Shown: piece after piece, positions 25,682-34,891 of the stretch
How the letters are laid out: each line of letters opens with the position of its first letter
Position numbering within the stretch: the first letter of the stretch is position 1
Source of the DNA: Nitrosopumilus sp. b3
GTDB taxonomy: Archaea > Thermoproteota > Nitrososphaeria > Nitrososphaerales > Nitrosopumilaceae
Reading direction: 5' to 3'
Length of the DNA: 64,000 nt
NCBI RefSeq assembly: GCF_014078525.1
Contig: NZ_MU078696.1
Coordinates: 1 to 64,000, forward strand
Notes under the pieces: model-generated
The model's database searches: none
What the model saw: only the letters and a program-made list of their open reading frames with translations
What the model was told of the DNA's origin: nothing
Made by a program: the position numbers and the translations under genes

Positions 25682-28379
25682 ATCTTTATTTAAAAAATTT
25701 GGATTTTCTAAACTAACTGAAATTCAGAAAAAAGCGTCACCATTTATTTTACAAAAAAAAGATTGTTTAGTAATAGCTCCAACGGGTTCAGGAAAAACAG
25801 AGTGTTCTGTGATTCCCATTTTTTCAATTATGAAAAAATCTAAAAAACAGGGAAAAATCAAAGCTCTCTACATAACTCCTCTACGTGCATTAAACCGTGA
25901 TGTATTTAGAAGAATCACAAAATACGCCCAACAAAATGAATTATCAATTGAAATCAGACATGGAGATACAACTCAAAAAGATAGGAAAAAAATTAATGAA
26001 AATCCTCCAGATATTCTAATTACAACCCCTGAAACTCTAGTTATACTTTTGACACAAATTAAAATGCTTAATGCATTATCTGATTTAGAATGGATAATAA
26101 TTGATGAAGTTCATGAATTACTCTCTAGTGAAAGAGGTTCTCAACTCTCATTAAGTATTGAAAGATTAGAATTCAATTCCAAATTTCCACTCACCAAAAT
26201 AGGATTGTCTGCTACAGTAGGAAATTTTGAAGAGGCAGGAAAATTCGTTGTTGGGACTAAAAGAAAATGTGAGATAATCAGAGATACATCAGTAAGAAAA
26301 TATGATGTAGAAATAAAATTTGTGCAAGGCACAATTTCTGATGTTGCTGAAAAAATAATCGATTATGTTTTAGAATTAAAATTAGATTCTCCTGTACTTC
26401 TATTTACTAATACGAGAGGAGAAGCAGAATTTCTAGCCTCAATTTTGAAAGATAAATCATCCATTCCTATTGAATTACATCATGGTTCCCTCTCAAAGGA
26501 AGTAAGGGAAGAAACTGAATCATCTTTACGTGATGGAAGACGAGGTATTGTTGTATGCACCTCATCATTGGAATTAGGCTTAGATATTGGCTCTATTGAA
26601 TTAGTAATTCATTATGGTTCACCTAGACAAGTATCAAAATTTGTACAAAGAATAGGAAGAAGTAGACATAATCGTGATGCATCAGCTAAGGGGTTAATTA
26701 TAACAAATAATCCTGATGATGAATTTGAAGCTCAAGCAATACTTGATCGTATTCAGGAGGGCTCAATTGAAGAACAAAAAATTCATGATGGTTCTTTAGA
26801 TGTCTTGGCGCATCATTTGGTTGGATTTGCAATGCAAAGTGGTGAAATTTCAGTTGAGCAAGCTTTTGATTTGGTTACTAAAGCATACCCGTTTAGGAAT
26901 TTACAAGTCAAAGATCTTGTAGATGTCCTAGATTTACTGGATTCTAATTACCTAATATTCTTTGATAGAACAAAAATGACTTTTTGGAAGAAAGGCCGTT
27001 CATTCAAATATTATTTTGAGAATCTTTCAACAATTCCAGATATTCTGAAATTCAAAGTTTTTGATAGTGTAGGTAAAAAAATTATTGGTTCACTAGATCA
27101 AAGATTTGTAGGCGATTTTGGGGATTCTGGAAATATTTTTGTACTAAAAGGTTCACAATGGCGAATATTAAATGTCGATGAAAAATCTTTCACTGTAAAT
27201 GTTGAGCCATTTAGAGGAGGTGGAATTACTGTCCCTTATTGGGAGGGTGAAAGTATTCCCATTGACTATAAAACTGCAAGAAAAGTAGGAAACTTTCGTA
27301 GTAGAGTAAAGCATGGTTCACTAATTTTGAACAATAAACTAATTGAAAAATTAAATTTTGATATAATACCTGATGAAAAAAATATCATAATTGAATCAAA
27401 TAGATCTCAAGGTTCAATTGTAATTCATTCGTGTTTTGGAACTAAAATTAATTCTACAATTTCCACATTACTTTCTTCATTTCTTTCATCACTACTAGGT
27501 TCAGTAGTTGATTCACGTTCTGATGGTTATAGAATTGTTTTATCTTCTAGATCACGTATTTCAGAAAAACTTTTCACTGAAGTCATTAAAGATAACTATG
27601 ATCTACATTCAATTATTAGTGCTTCACTAACAGGAACCCATAATGTAAATTGGAGAACATGGTGTGTTGCTAAAAAATTTGGAATTGTTGGGCGTGGAGC
27701 TATTTACGAAAGAAAATCAGCTAGGTTTTTGTATGAACGATACTCCAAAACTGCACTTGTACGTGAAGCACTTCGTGAATTATTTCATGACAAATATGAT
27801 CTTAAAAATTCTGATAGCATATTGAAAAAAATCCGTGAGGATCAAATCCATATAAAATGGTTGGAAGTAGATCAATTTTCAAAATTAGCAGAACCTATTT
27901 TAGATCATACGACAAAATATTACTCATCTCCTGCCAATCTTGATAAAGGAATTCTTGATCTTGTCAAAGCTCGACTTCAGAAAACAAAACATCGTCTAAT
28001 TTGTGCTAGATGTGGCAAATGGGAACGATTAGTTGAAACTCACGAAGTTAAAAATATCTTAATCTGCCCTTATTGTAAGGGAAGACAAATTACTGCTACC
28101 TATCATTCTGATTATGATCTCCCAAAAATTATCAGAAAGAAACATGAAGGAAAAAAGCTATCAGCTGATGAAAAACACAAGTTTGATCGTGCCTGGAAAG
28201 TATCATCCTTGGTGGAGAATTTTGGTAAAACAGCCATCATTGTAATGTCTGGATATGGTGTTGGTGCTGACACTGCAGCACGAATTTTACGAAACATGGT
28301 TGATGAAGAACATCTATTAAAACAAATCTATGAGGCAGAAAGACAATATGTTGTAACCAGAGGATTTTGGGATTCTTAA
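25638..28379 (+). CDS. Lhr-type ATP-dependent helicase
   Basis: 913-residue superfamily 2 helicase. Motif I is APTGSGKTE (about 47-55), and motif II is IIDEVHEL with the Lhr-like RGSQLSLSIERL following. Motif VI is QRIGRSRH. The region after the helicase core resembles the Lhr C-terminal domains, and near the end is a zinc ribbon (CARCGKWERL, CPYCKGRQ). Lhr proteins remodel branched DNA and DNA:RNA hybrids in repair. ATG at 25638 is chosen over a TTG five codons upstream. The start lies inside the miniprotein gene. The stop shares TTAA with the convergent RPA gene. Confidence 0.9.
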   Translation: MRDHKETQQTNQILESLFKKFGFSKLTEIQKKASPFILQKKDCLVIAPTGSGKTECSVIPIFSIMKKSKKQGKIKALYITPLRALNRDVFRRITKYAQQNELSIEIRHGDTTQKDRKKINENPPDILITTPETLVILLTQIKMLNALSDLEWIIIDEVHELLSSERGSQLSLSIERLEFNSKFPLTKIGLSATVGNFEEAGKFVVGTKRKCEIIRDTSVRKYDVEIKFVQGTISDVAEKIIDYVLELKLDSPVLLFTNTRGEAEFLASILKDKSSIPIELHHGSLSKEVREETESSLRDGRRGIVVCTSSLELGLDIGSIELVIHYGSPRQVSKFVQRIGRSRHNRDASAKGLIITNNPDDEFEAQAILDRIQEGSIEEQKIHDGSLDVLAHHLVGFAMQSGEISVEQAFDLVTKAYPFRNLQVKDLVDVLDLLDSNYLIFFDRTKMTFWKKGRSFKYYFENLSTIPDILKFKVFDSVGKKIIGSLDQRFVGDFGDSGNIFVLKGSQWRILNVDEKSFTVNVEPFRGGGITVPYWEGESIPIDYKTARKVGNFRSRVKHGSLILNNKLIEKLNFDIIPDEKNIIIESNRSQGSIVIHSCFGTKINSTISTLLSSFLSSLLGSVVDSRSDGYRIVLSSRSRISEKLFTEVIKDNYDLHSIISASLTGTHNVNWRTWCVAKKFGIVGRGAIYERKSARFLYERYSKTALVREALRELFHDKYDLKNSDSILKKIREDQIHIKWLEVDQFSKLAEPILDHTTKYYSSPANLDKGILDLVKARLQKTKHRLICARCGKWERLVETHEVKNILICPYCKGRQITATYHSDYDLPKIIRKKHEGKKLSADEKHKFDRAWKVSSLVENFGKTAIIVMSGYGVGADTAARILRNMVDEEHLLKQIYEAERQYVVTRGFWDS

Positions 28380-29773
28380 TTTTTCTTAGTAATTTTAGAA
28401 AATGCAGAAATAAACAATTCAATTCTACCTTCTAATCCTGCCTTTGCATTTAATCCCGTTATTGAAACAATTTCACCTAATTCACATTTGTCGATTAGTC
28501 TTGCTTGATTTCTCCATCCTTTAACCCAAATTTGACCTGTATCATCTTCTACAAACATTTCTGAAAGTGATATTGATTCGCCAGATTTTGTTTGTACTTC
28601 ACGTCTTTCAGGAACTTTTAAGATAATTGCTTCAATACAATAACTTCCATCTACTTTGACATCATTGATTTTTGTTCTAATTTGAGATAATGATGGAATA
28701 GATTCATCATTATCTATTTTTCTTACAAATGAATTATCATCAAGTGTAATTGAATTTCCATATACTTTTGATGGCATGCACTCAATTACATCACCTTCCA
28801 CACAAATACTGGTTGAATTTGAAAAATCACTAATATTGTACAGGTTCTTCTTGTTATCTACTGCTAAAATCATATTATTTCCTTTCTCTGTTGGTGATAT
28901 AGAAAGAACTCTTGCAATAACAGGTTCTGCTTCTTTCCCTCCTTCAATTTCAATAATTGTTGCATCATTTCCATGAATTTCTAATCCTTGATTTCCAGAT
29001 TTGACTCTGACTCCTAGCAATCTAACTTTTGCAGATTGTGATATCATGTTAGGAATAGATGATTCATCTTTACCCCATAGTACTACTCTGATTCCATTTC
29101 CGTCTTTATCTTTGAGTCTCATTCTAAGTGCTTTTCCAGGCATACCTCGAGAGTTAGTAAATTCCATTCCACTAATAACACCATCAATCATTCCTGAAAT
29201 TACAAGATCTTTTTGACCCTCTTGTAACCCGCTAATATCTTTTGTAATAGTATCGATAGTTGGAATTTCACTTTGTCTATCTGCAGTTTCAATATTTGAA
29301 CCAGATCCAATGTTTATTGTTGGTGAACCATCAAGATCTGATTTTACATATGCTTTAATGATTTTAATTAAATCTCCGGGTTTTAGATTTTCTATTCCTG
29401 GTAAATTTGCTTTTTCATCCCATAATTTTACACTAGCAGTAGAGTTTTCATCGTATACTGTCATTGTTCTAAGATAAAATGGCGAACCATCTTTTCTTGA
29501 AAACTGTTTTGCTGGTGAAAGATTCAAAACTCTAGTTTCTAAAGAAATTTCTTTTGCCCCTGCATAAAGATCTTTTAAACCCATTTCAACTTTTAGTGGC
29601 TCAGATAATGTAACACCATAATCAGAAGCAATCAAAAACATTGCGCCTTGATCTGTAAGATATCCGGCACCAATTTTTTCTTTTTTAATTTTAATTTGTT
29701 CCTCTATGTCTTCTTTTGTTAGTTCAGGTTTCTGCTCAAGTAATTTATTCATCAAATTTTCTATCTCTGACAA
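28376..29773 (-). CDS. rpa: Replication protein A-like single-stranded-DNA-binding protein
   Basis: 465-residue protein with a helical N terminus (MNKLLEQKPELTKEDIEEQIK) followed by several OB-folds. Repeated patterns are visible around residues 75-160, 180-280 and 285-345, and at the C terminus (VEDDTGQIWVKGWRNQA). This is the multi-OB layout of euryarchaeal RPA. The start is TTG at 29773, with a TATA-like TTATTAATA about 27 bases upstream that supports it; ATG at codon 8 is the alternative. It protects ssDNA in replication and repair, consistent with neighbouring radB and lhr. The stop overlaps the helicase stop by 4 bases. Confidence 0.85.
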   Translation of the reverse strand: MSEIENLMNKLLEQKPELTKEDIEEQIKIKKEKIGAGYLTDQGAMFLIASDYGVTLSEPLKVEMGLKDLYAGAKEISLETRVLNLSPAKQFSRKDGSPFYLRTMTVYDENSTASVKLWDEKANLPGIENLKPGDLIKIIKAYVKSDLDGSPTINIGSGSNIETADRQSEIPTIDTITKDISGLQEGQKDLVISGMIDGVISGMEFTNSRGMPGKALRMRLKDKDGNGIRVVLWGKDESSIPNMISQSAKVRLLGVRVKSGNQGLEIHGNDATIIEIEGGKEAEPVIARVLSISPTEKGNNMILAVDNKKNLYNISDFSNSTSICVEGDVIECMPSKVYGNSITLDDNSFVRKIDNDESIPSLSQIRTKINDVKVDGSYCIEAIILKVPERREVQTKSGESISLSEMFVEDDTGQIWVKGWRNQARLIDKCELGEIVSITGLNAKAGLEGRIELFISAFSKITKKN

Positions 29774-29907
29774 TTCATTTTCTGTAAACTGGATGTATTA
29801 ATAAAAATTTCATTAGTTTCTAATTTTTTTAGATGAGAAGAATGATCGCTTTTAACTTCTTTTTTTAATGATGAAATTCTAAAAAACTTCTTTTAATCAA
29901 AATTCTT

Positions 29908-29951
29908 CATGATTTTTCTTAGATAATTCAGTTTTCTTAAGAAAGATCATG
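29908..29951. promoter_or_regulatory. Inverted repeat upstream of the ABC exporter genes
   Basis: Arms CATGATTTTTCTTA (29908-29921) and TAAGAAAGATCATG (29938-29951) pair at 12 of 14 positions across a 16-base spacer. The right arm ends about 15 bases before an AT-rich box (AAATTAATA) that sits about 26 bases ahead of the ABC ATP-binding gene. This location fits an operator next to the promoter; a transcript hairpin is the alternative. Apart from promoters, nothing else is seen in the 222-base gap. Confidence 0.4.
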
Positions 29952-29995
29952 ATTAATCTCATTAACTAAATTAATAGGAAGATCGCAGTTTTGCT

Positions 29996-30934
29996 ATGTC
30001 TTGCATTGATGTAAAGCATTTGTCTAAATCATATGGTTCAATTGATGCTGTGCATGATCTTGAATTATCTGTAAAATCAGGGCAAGTATTTGGATTTTTA
30101 GGTCCTAACGGTGCTGGAAAATCCACTACGATCAAACTTCTTACCACTCTAATTCCCCCTTCAAGTGGAACTCTATCAATTTTAGGTATTGATGCTGTAG
30201 CTTATCCCCTTAAAATTCGTCATAAAATAGGAGTTGTTTTACAGCAACCAAGCTATGAGCCTACACTATCCGTTGAAAAATCTCTTGATAAATATGGCAT
30301 GATGTGGAATGTTCCAAAAACTGAGTGCAAAAAAAGAATGGAGCAACTATTGAAAGACTTTGATCTTGTTGAAATTCGTAAAAAAAGAAATGAGGATCTT
30401 TCTATAGGTCAAAGAAGAAGAGTACAAGTTGCACGAGAATTCATGCATGATATGGAATTATTGTTTTTAGATGAACCTACTGTTGGGTTAGATCCTAGTG
30501 CAAGAAGAAAATTGTTAGATTATTTAAAAAATAAAGTTAAAACAGGATTAACAATTTTTTATACTACCCATATTTTATCTGAGGCAGAATACCTTTGTGA
30601 CCAAATCGCTATTATTGATAAAGGTAAGATTGTAACCGTAGATTCTCCTGATGCCTTAAAAAATAGATTTGGAAAGGAAAAAACCATTAAAATTCATTTG
30701 TTAGAAAAACAATCAGACATCCCTTCTCTTTTATCTAAAATCTCAGATTGTAAAATTGATTTTGAAACTGGAACCAATATTGTTATTCGCTCAGAACAAT
30801 CAGAATTAGTCCTACTGCAAGTTTTGAAAATACTTAATGAAAATAAAATTGAGATAGAAGATCTATCTGCAGTACCAACAAATCTTGAAGAGATCTTTTT
30901 AAACATGGTGAGAGAAAATGCATCCGATAATTAG
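29996..30934 (+). CDS. ABC exporter ATP-binding protein (DrrA-like)
   Basis: 312-residue ATPase of the ABC-2 type export family. The Walker A is GPNGAGKST (about 36-44), the signature is LSIGQRRRVQVARE, and Walker B is LLFLDEPTVGLDP, with the switch His in YTTHILSEAE. A C-terminal extension resembles the DrrA-type tail (DLSAVPTNLEEIFLNMV). It starts at ATG. The 3' end overlaps the permease gene by 17 bases. It drives export of an unknown substrate such as a lipid or drug. Confidence 0.93.
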   Translation: MSCIDVKHLSKSYGSIDAVHDLELSVKSGQVFGFLGPNGAGKSTTIKLLTTLIPPSSGTLSILGIDAVAYPLKIRHKIGVVLQQPSYEPTLSVEKSLDKYGMMWNVPKTECKKRMEQLLKDFDLVEIRKKRNEDLSIGQRRRVQVAREFMHDMELLFLDEPTVGLDPSARRKLLDYLKNKVKTGLTIFYTTHILSEAEYLCDQIAIIDKGKIVTVDSPDALKNRFGKEKTIKIHLLEKQSDIPSLLSKISDCKIDFETGTNIVIRSEQSELVLLQVLKILNENKIEIEDLSAVPTNLEEIFLNMVRENASDN

Positions 30935-31679
30935 ATTAGTTAATAGAAATCTAACAATTTCTCTTAATCCTGGATTTTTAATTTGGCAGGTTATTTTCCC
31001 GTTAATCTATATTTTTGTAGCAGGATTTGCTTATGCACCATTAATCAGCGCAGTTCCGTTTGGAAACAAAGATCTTGACTATCCTGCATTTTTAGCTTCA
31101 GGAATGATTGGATTTAATATTATGAATAGTACACTAATTTCTGGTATCATAATTTGGAATGATAGAAAACATGGAATGTTTGAGCAAATTATGTCCGGCC
31201 CATTTACTAGAAGTCATTATATTCTTAGCAATATTTGTACAATAGGAATTATTGGATTAGTTAGTGCATCATTAATAGCAGTAGTTGGATATCCTGTATT
31301 TTTTGAATCCGTAGAATTTTCTCTAGTAACAATCCCAATAATCGTTTTTGGAGCAATTACAGGCTCAGTACTTTTTGGTTCGTTAGCCTCAATTATTTCT
31401 ACTAGATTACGATCAAGTGAAGGATTTAATGTAATAATTAACACTGTTTTTCTTTTCTTTGCCTTTGTTAGTACAGCATTTTATCCAGCAGGTGGTGCCC
31501 CTGAACCATTACGAACAGCATTTTATCTAAACCCATTAACGTATCTTGTTGATGTAATCAGAGCAGGAATATTTGGGACTGTTACTGAATTTGTAATAAT
31601 TGAAATGATAGTTCTTGTTGCGATTGCTTCAGTATTATTTGTAATTGCATCTAGACTCTTAACTAAATTAGATTTTTAG
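30918..31679 (+). CDS. ABC-2 type exporter permease
   Basis: 253-residue membrane protein with six hydrophobic segments and the ABC-2 pattern. The N-terminal LVNRNLTISLNPGFLIWQVIFPLIY precedes the first span. The cytoplasmic loop IIWNDRKHGMFEQIMSGPFTR and the YLNPLTYLVDVIRAGIFG segment are typical of daunorubicin-type and nodulation-type permeases. It starts at an ATG inside the end of the ATPase gene. The pair is expected to form a dimeric exporter; the substrate is not evident. Confidence 0.92.
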   Translation: MHPIIRLVNRNLTISLNPGFLIWQVIFPLIYIFVAGFAYAPLISAVPFGNKDLDYPAFLASGMIGFNIMNSTLISGIIIWNDRKHGMFEQIMSGPFTRSHYILSNICTIGIIGLVSASLIAVVGYPVFFESVEFSLVTIPIIVFGAITGSVLFGSLASIISTRLRSSEGFNVIINTVFLFFAFVSTAFYPAGGAPEPLRTAFYLNPLTYLVDVIRAGIFGTVTEFVIIEMIVLVAIASVLFVIASRLLTKLDF

Positions 31680-31687
31680 AATTTAAA

Positions 31688-32425
31688 TTATTTTTTAAAT
31701 TGTTCATACATTTCATTAATTTTTTTAATCATATCTAAATTTTCATAGTCTATTAAATTTAGATTGGGGATTACACAGTGCCCTCCAATGATCCCCGGAT
31801 ACATTTTAGGTCTATTACCTAAATTTTGATGAATTTCATCTGCAAATTTCCACATCTCATCAAAATCAACACCTTCTTTTTCACAAATCATTTTTGTTAT
31901 TTGTGCATAATTGATCAACCATCCATAGTATGTTGTATCCACCAAAATCTTTGCTAATTCTGCAGTTTTTGTTGTAGACATCCAATCAATTTTTTCAAAT
32001 CTATTTACTAAATCGTTTTTAATTTTAGGATCTATATTTTTTTCATCTGAAGAAACAAATTTTGTATATTTTTTAATATCGTCTAAAAATCTTCGATGTA
32101 CCCCACGAACTGGTGAATATAAAACTAAGACTTGAGATTTCTTCTGAATGATTTTTGTGGTTCCAGGTTTCACAGTTGAATGTACTAGAACAGCTTTAAT
32201 TCCATCAATCTTATTGATCCAATTTACTGTAATATCTACAAATTCTGGTAATTCTCCTGGCAAGCAAATATGAAGATATTCAGGATTTTCAATTTGTTTA
32301 CTATCTGAATAATTCTTACATTTTGAAATATCTAAATCAATACCTACACTATCAAAATTTTTTTCTTCTAGAAGGTGAAATAATGTTTCTCCTACTTCAC
32401 CCATTCCTAAAATTATGTCAGTCAT
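31688..32425 (-). CDS. Truncated NDP-sugar dehydrogenase-like protein
   Basis: 245 residues from ATG at 32425 (a TTG start at 32440 would add five). It has a Rossmann start LGMGEVGE and a middle region like UDP-N-acetyl-mannosamine/UDP-glucose dehydrogenases: STVKPGTT, then YSPVRGVH and TTKTAELAKILVDTTYYG, and IIGGHCVIP with the Cys of the canonical GGHCIP motif. The Asn normally seen in the KxxxN helix is absent. The protein stops there: the C-terminal NDP-sugar-binding domain of the usual ~430-residue enzyme is missing. It may be a specialised dehydrogenase or a non-catalytic relative. Confidence 0.6.
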   Translation of the reverse strand: MTDIILGMGEVGETLFHLLEEKNFDSVGIDLDISKCKNYSDSKQIENPEYLHICLPGELPEFVDITVNWINKIDGIKAVLVHSTVKPGTTKIIQKKSQVLVLYSPVRGVHRRFLDDIKKYTKFVSSDEKNIDPKIKNDLVNRFEKIDWMSTTKTAELAKILVDTTYYGWLINYAQITKMICEKEGVDFDEMWKFADEIHQNLGNRPKMYPGIIGGHCVIPNLNLIDYENLDMIKKINEMYEQFKK

Positions 32426-32492
32426 TAAGCCTAATTCCAAAAAAACTATCTGTGATATATTCTTGTTACGAAATCATATTTTACAAAAAAAG

Positions 32493-32565
32493 TAGCCCGG
32501 CCCAGACTCGAACTGGGGTCAAAGGCTTCAAAGGCCTCTATGCTTGACCGCTACACTACCGGGCT
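32493..32565 (-). tRNA. tRNA-Gln (anticodon UUG)
   Basis: On the minus strand the acceptor stem is AGCCCGG/CCGGGCT with discriminator A. The anticodon stem GAGGC/GCCTT (one G-U pair) encloses loop CTTTGAA, giving anticodon TTG, which reads CAA. The T arm is CCCAG-TTCGAGT-CTGGG. No intron. This is a likely substrate of the GatD/GatE amidotransferase also encoded in this window, because archaea usually make Gln-tRNA from Glu-tRNA. Confidence 0.94.
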
Positions 32566-32634
32566 GCTAAATCGAGCACTCTCATTCCCTTAATGAACTT
32601 TTTATCTGAATTTGAGACTTAAAATTGACTCAAA

Positions 32635-33663
32635 TTATTGATTGATAATTTTAATTAGTTTTTCAATGGGATTTTCCATTTGCTCAACTATTTTTTTTGC
32701 TCTTTTTTGATTTTTACTGTGAGATGATTGAAAAATATTGTTAATATATCTAGAAATTTTAATTGGATTTGTTTCTCTTTTAATCAAATATTTCTTCACC
32801 AAAAAATCTTCGATTATATTTGGAACTGCATTATATGATATTGTTGGAATTCCCATTAATGCTGATTCAGCTGTCATGGTTCCCCCTGAACCTATAAAAA
32901 TATCCGTATTTTTTAGGAGGTGTTTTCCATCAAATGTCATTTTTACAACTTTAGCCTTTTTACCAATTACATTTTGAATATTTTTTATTTGTTTTGTATA
33001 TCTGCCCAAAATTACAACATTCTCATTGTTATGCTCATTTACAATTCGTTTGATAATTGGAATTATTTTACTTGATTTTGAAGCATATGATGCTTCTTCT
33101 TCTTCTATTCTAATCAAAATATTTTTCCTATTATTTTTCTTAAATGGTAATGATTTTTTTTGATTAATTTTTCTTTTGATAGTTACAAATGCATCTATAG
33201 CATTGTATGGAATTATATTTTTTTTGTCAATTCCATATTTTGAAAATTCATTTTTTGGTATTACATTCGGAATCAATAATTTTTGAATTAATGGTAATGT
33301 TAATCGCATTACAGCAGAAGCTTGTGGTGAATCACAAAATGCTATGTGCCTAATTCCCAATCCAAATGAAATTCTGGCAGCTTCCGGAGAACAAAAACTA
33401 ATTGCCATTTCTGGCGAAAATTTCTCAATTATTTTGGATAGTTTCTCCATTCTGATAATACTGGCTTGAAGCTTGCTTTTTTTATCCCCCCCACCATGTT
33501 TTCCAACAAAAATTAGGTCAAAATCACGTATTTTTGCTAATTTTGAGACTTCATTATAGTCTCTTGATGTACACAAAATTTTATGTTTTTTTCCTAATTT
33601 TTCAATTATTGGTTCAGAAAACAATAATTGTTTAGGAGTTAGAATATCTATCCATATTTTCAA
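32635..33663 (-). CDS. DUF354 family GT-B-like protein
   Basis: 342 residues matching the archaeal/bacterial DUF354 family, which has a GT-B glycosyltransferase/epimerase-like fold. Visible marks are the start KIWIDILTPKQLLF, the FCSPEAARISFGLGI segment, CDSPQASAV, and a C-terminal GSGGTMTAESALMGIP loop of the kind that binds a sugar nucleotide. It starts at TTG, as its conserved N terminus demands. Family members sit in surface-polysaccharide regions. The exact reaction is unknown. Confidence 0.85.
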   Translation of the reverse strand: MKIWIDILTPKQLLFSEPIIEKLGKKHKILCTSRDYNEVSKLAKIRDFDLIFVGKHGGGDKKSKLQASIIRMEKLSKIIEKFSPEMAISFCSPEAARISFGLGIRHIAFCDSPQASAVMRLTLPLIQKLLIPNVIPKNEFSKYGIDKKNIIPYNAIDAFVTIKRKINQKKSLPFKKNNRKNILIRIEEEEASYASKSSKIIPIIKRIVNEHNNENVVILGRYTKQIKNIQNVIGKKAKVVKMTFDGKHLLKNTDIFIGSGGTMTAESALMGIPTISYNAVPNIIEDFLVKKYLIKRETNPIKISRYINNIFQSSHSKNQKRAKKIVEQMENPIEKLIKIINQ

Positions 33664-33725
33664 GTTATTTTCATAATTCTAGTTAGTTCAATAAGTTTTT
33701 CTTAGTCCATTATTAGTGTAAATGT

Positions 33726-34865
33726 ATGGGGGGAGCAAAAGTTGTAGTTTATGGTCTCAGTACGGAAGGTTATGCAATTGCATCACAAATGGCAATCAAA
33801 GGTGCAGATGTTTACATAATAGATGAATCCACTCCATCAGCAATTTCTCTCAAAGCAGAAATAGCTAAAACATACCCTAACGTATCTTCTCTAAAAGAAG
33901 ATGAACCTCTTTTGGCCATGGAGCCAATTGATGTAGCCATTTCTAAAGCTCAATATCTTTTCTTTACACCAAGAATTAGAAAAACTGGACAAGATATCAA
34001 AACTGAAATCCATTCAAAATTCAAGGATGCAGTTACTTCACTAAAGAAAAACAGCTCCGTTGTTTTTACACTTCCAACAGGATTTGGTGGTAATAATGAA
34101 AATATCTCATTACTTGAACATGTTACCGGTCTTGAGGCTGGAAAACATATTTCTTACTTTTATTATCCGTTAGAAGATCTAAACCAACAACCAAAAATCA
34201 TTGGTTCATTTAATGGAAAGAAAGATCCTATACTTCATGATTTACTTACTCTAGGCAAAAAAGAGAAAAAATTTGTGGCTATTTCATCTTCAGAACATTT
34301 TCATGCTATCAATATCCTATCTAGATTTTCTAGTTTGTGTAGTGTTTTGGAAGTTTGTAAATATGCTCAAGACGATGTAACTAAAAATGATCTTTCTTCA
34401 GATGATTTTCAGGAGATATTCCTTGATAATATGGTCAGCGGTCTTTTTGATCTGAAATCCTTGGGTTCTTCATTTGAAGGTGCAAATTCCCTGATGTATC
34501 TAATTAATGGAAGTGTAAAGGGTATTGATGGCTATATCAAACGATTAATTGATGAAATCAGGTCTACATTAAAGAAAAATGATCTCAAAGCAAGCAGAAC
34601 AAAAATTGCATTGTCATGGACTCTTGATCAACATGCAATGCGCGGTGATAAAATCGAAATGCTTCAAAATTTGACATCTAGACTGCGTGATTATATTGGT
34701 GATGTTGAAGCCTATGAAGATCCTAATTTTGATTTATTTCATAGTGATAAAACCACAATTGTTGTAGCTTGCTCAAAAAATGATTATGATATTATTGAAA
34801 AAACCAAACAAGGCTCTGAATTAATAATTGTCAAAGCTAATCCCTTATGCGAAACAATTCAATAA
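33726..34865 (+). CDS. NAD(P)-binding dehydrogenase-like protein, unassigned
   Basis: 379 residues. The N terminus (VVVYGLSTEGYAIASQMAIKGADVYIID) is a Rossmann strand-loop-helix, although the glycine pattern GLSTEG departs from GxGxxG. A region near 240-270 (VSGLFDLKSLGSSFEGANSLMYLINGSVKGIDGYIKRLIDEIRS) looks like the helical bundle of NDP-sugar or 6-phosphogluconate dehydrogenases, but catalytic residues are not recognisable. It starts at ATG and lies upstream of grpE-dnaK-dnaJ on the same strand, with 26 bases between. I do not recognise a specific function. Confidence 0.55.
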   Translation: MGGAKVVVYGLSTEGYAIASQMAIKGADVYIIDESTPSAISLKAEIAKTYPNVSSLKEDEPLLAMEPIDVAISKAQYLFFTPRIRKTGQDIKTEIHSKFKDAVTSLKKNSSVVFTLPTGFGGNNENISLLEHVTGLEAGKHISYFYYPLEDLNQQPKIIGSFNGKKDPILHDLLTLGKKEKKFVAISSSEHFHAINILSRFSSLCSVLEVCKYAQDDVTKNDLSSDDFQEIFLDNMVSGLFDLKSLGSSFEGANSLMYLINGSVKGIDGYIKRLIDEIRSTLKKNDLKASRTKIALSWTLDQHAMRGDKIEMLQNLTSRLRDYIGDVEAYEDPNFDLFHSDKTTIVVACSKNDYDIIEKTKQGSELIIVKANPLCETIQ

Positions 34866-34891
34866 TAGTATAAATTAGCTAAAAAATTATT

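Noticed and set aside
29774-29995. Second C/D-box sRNA (ATGATGA near 29868)
   Set aside because: A C-like box is present, but no D box, guide spacing or closing stem could be found on either strand.
32323-32547. 74-residue plus-strand ORF
   Set aside because: It runs antisense through the dehydrogenase-like gene and into tRNA-Gln, and shows no family features.
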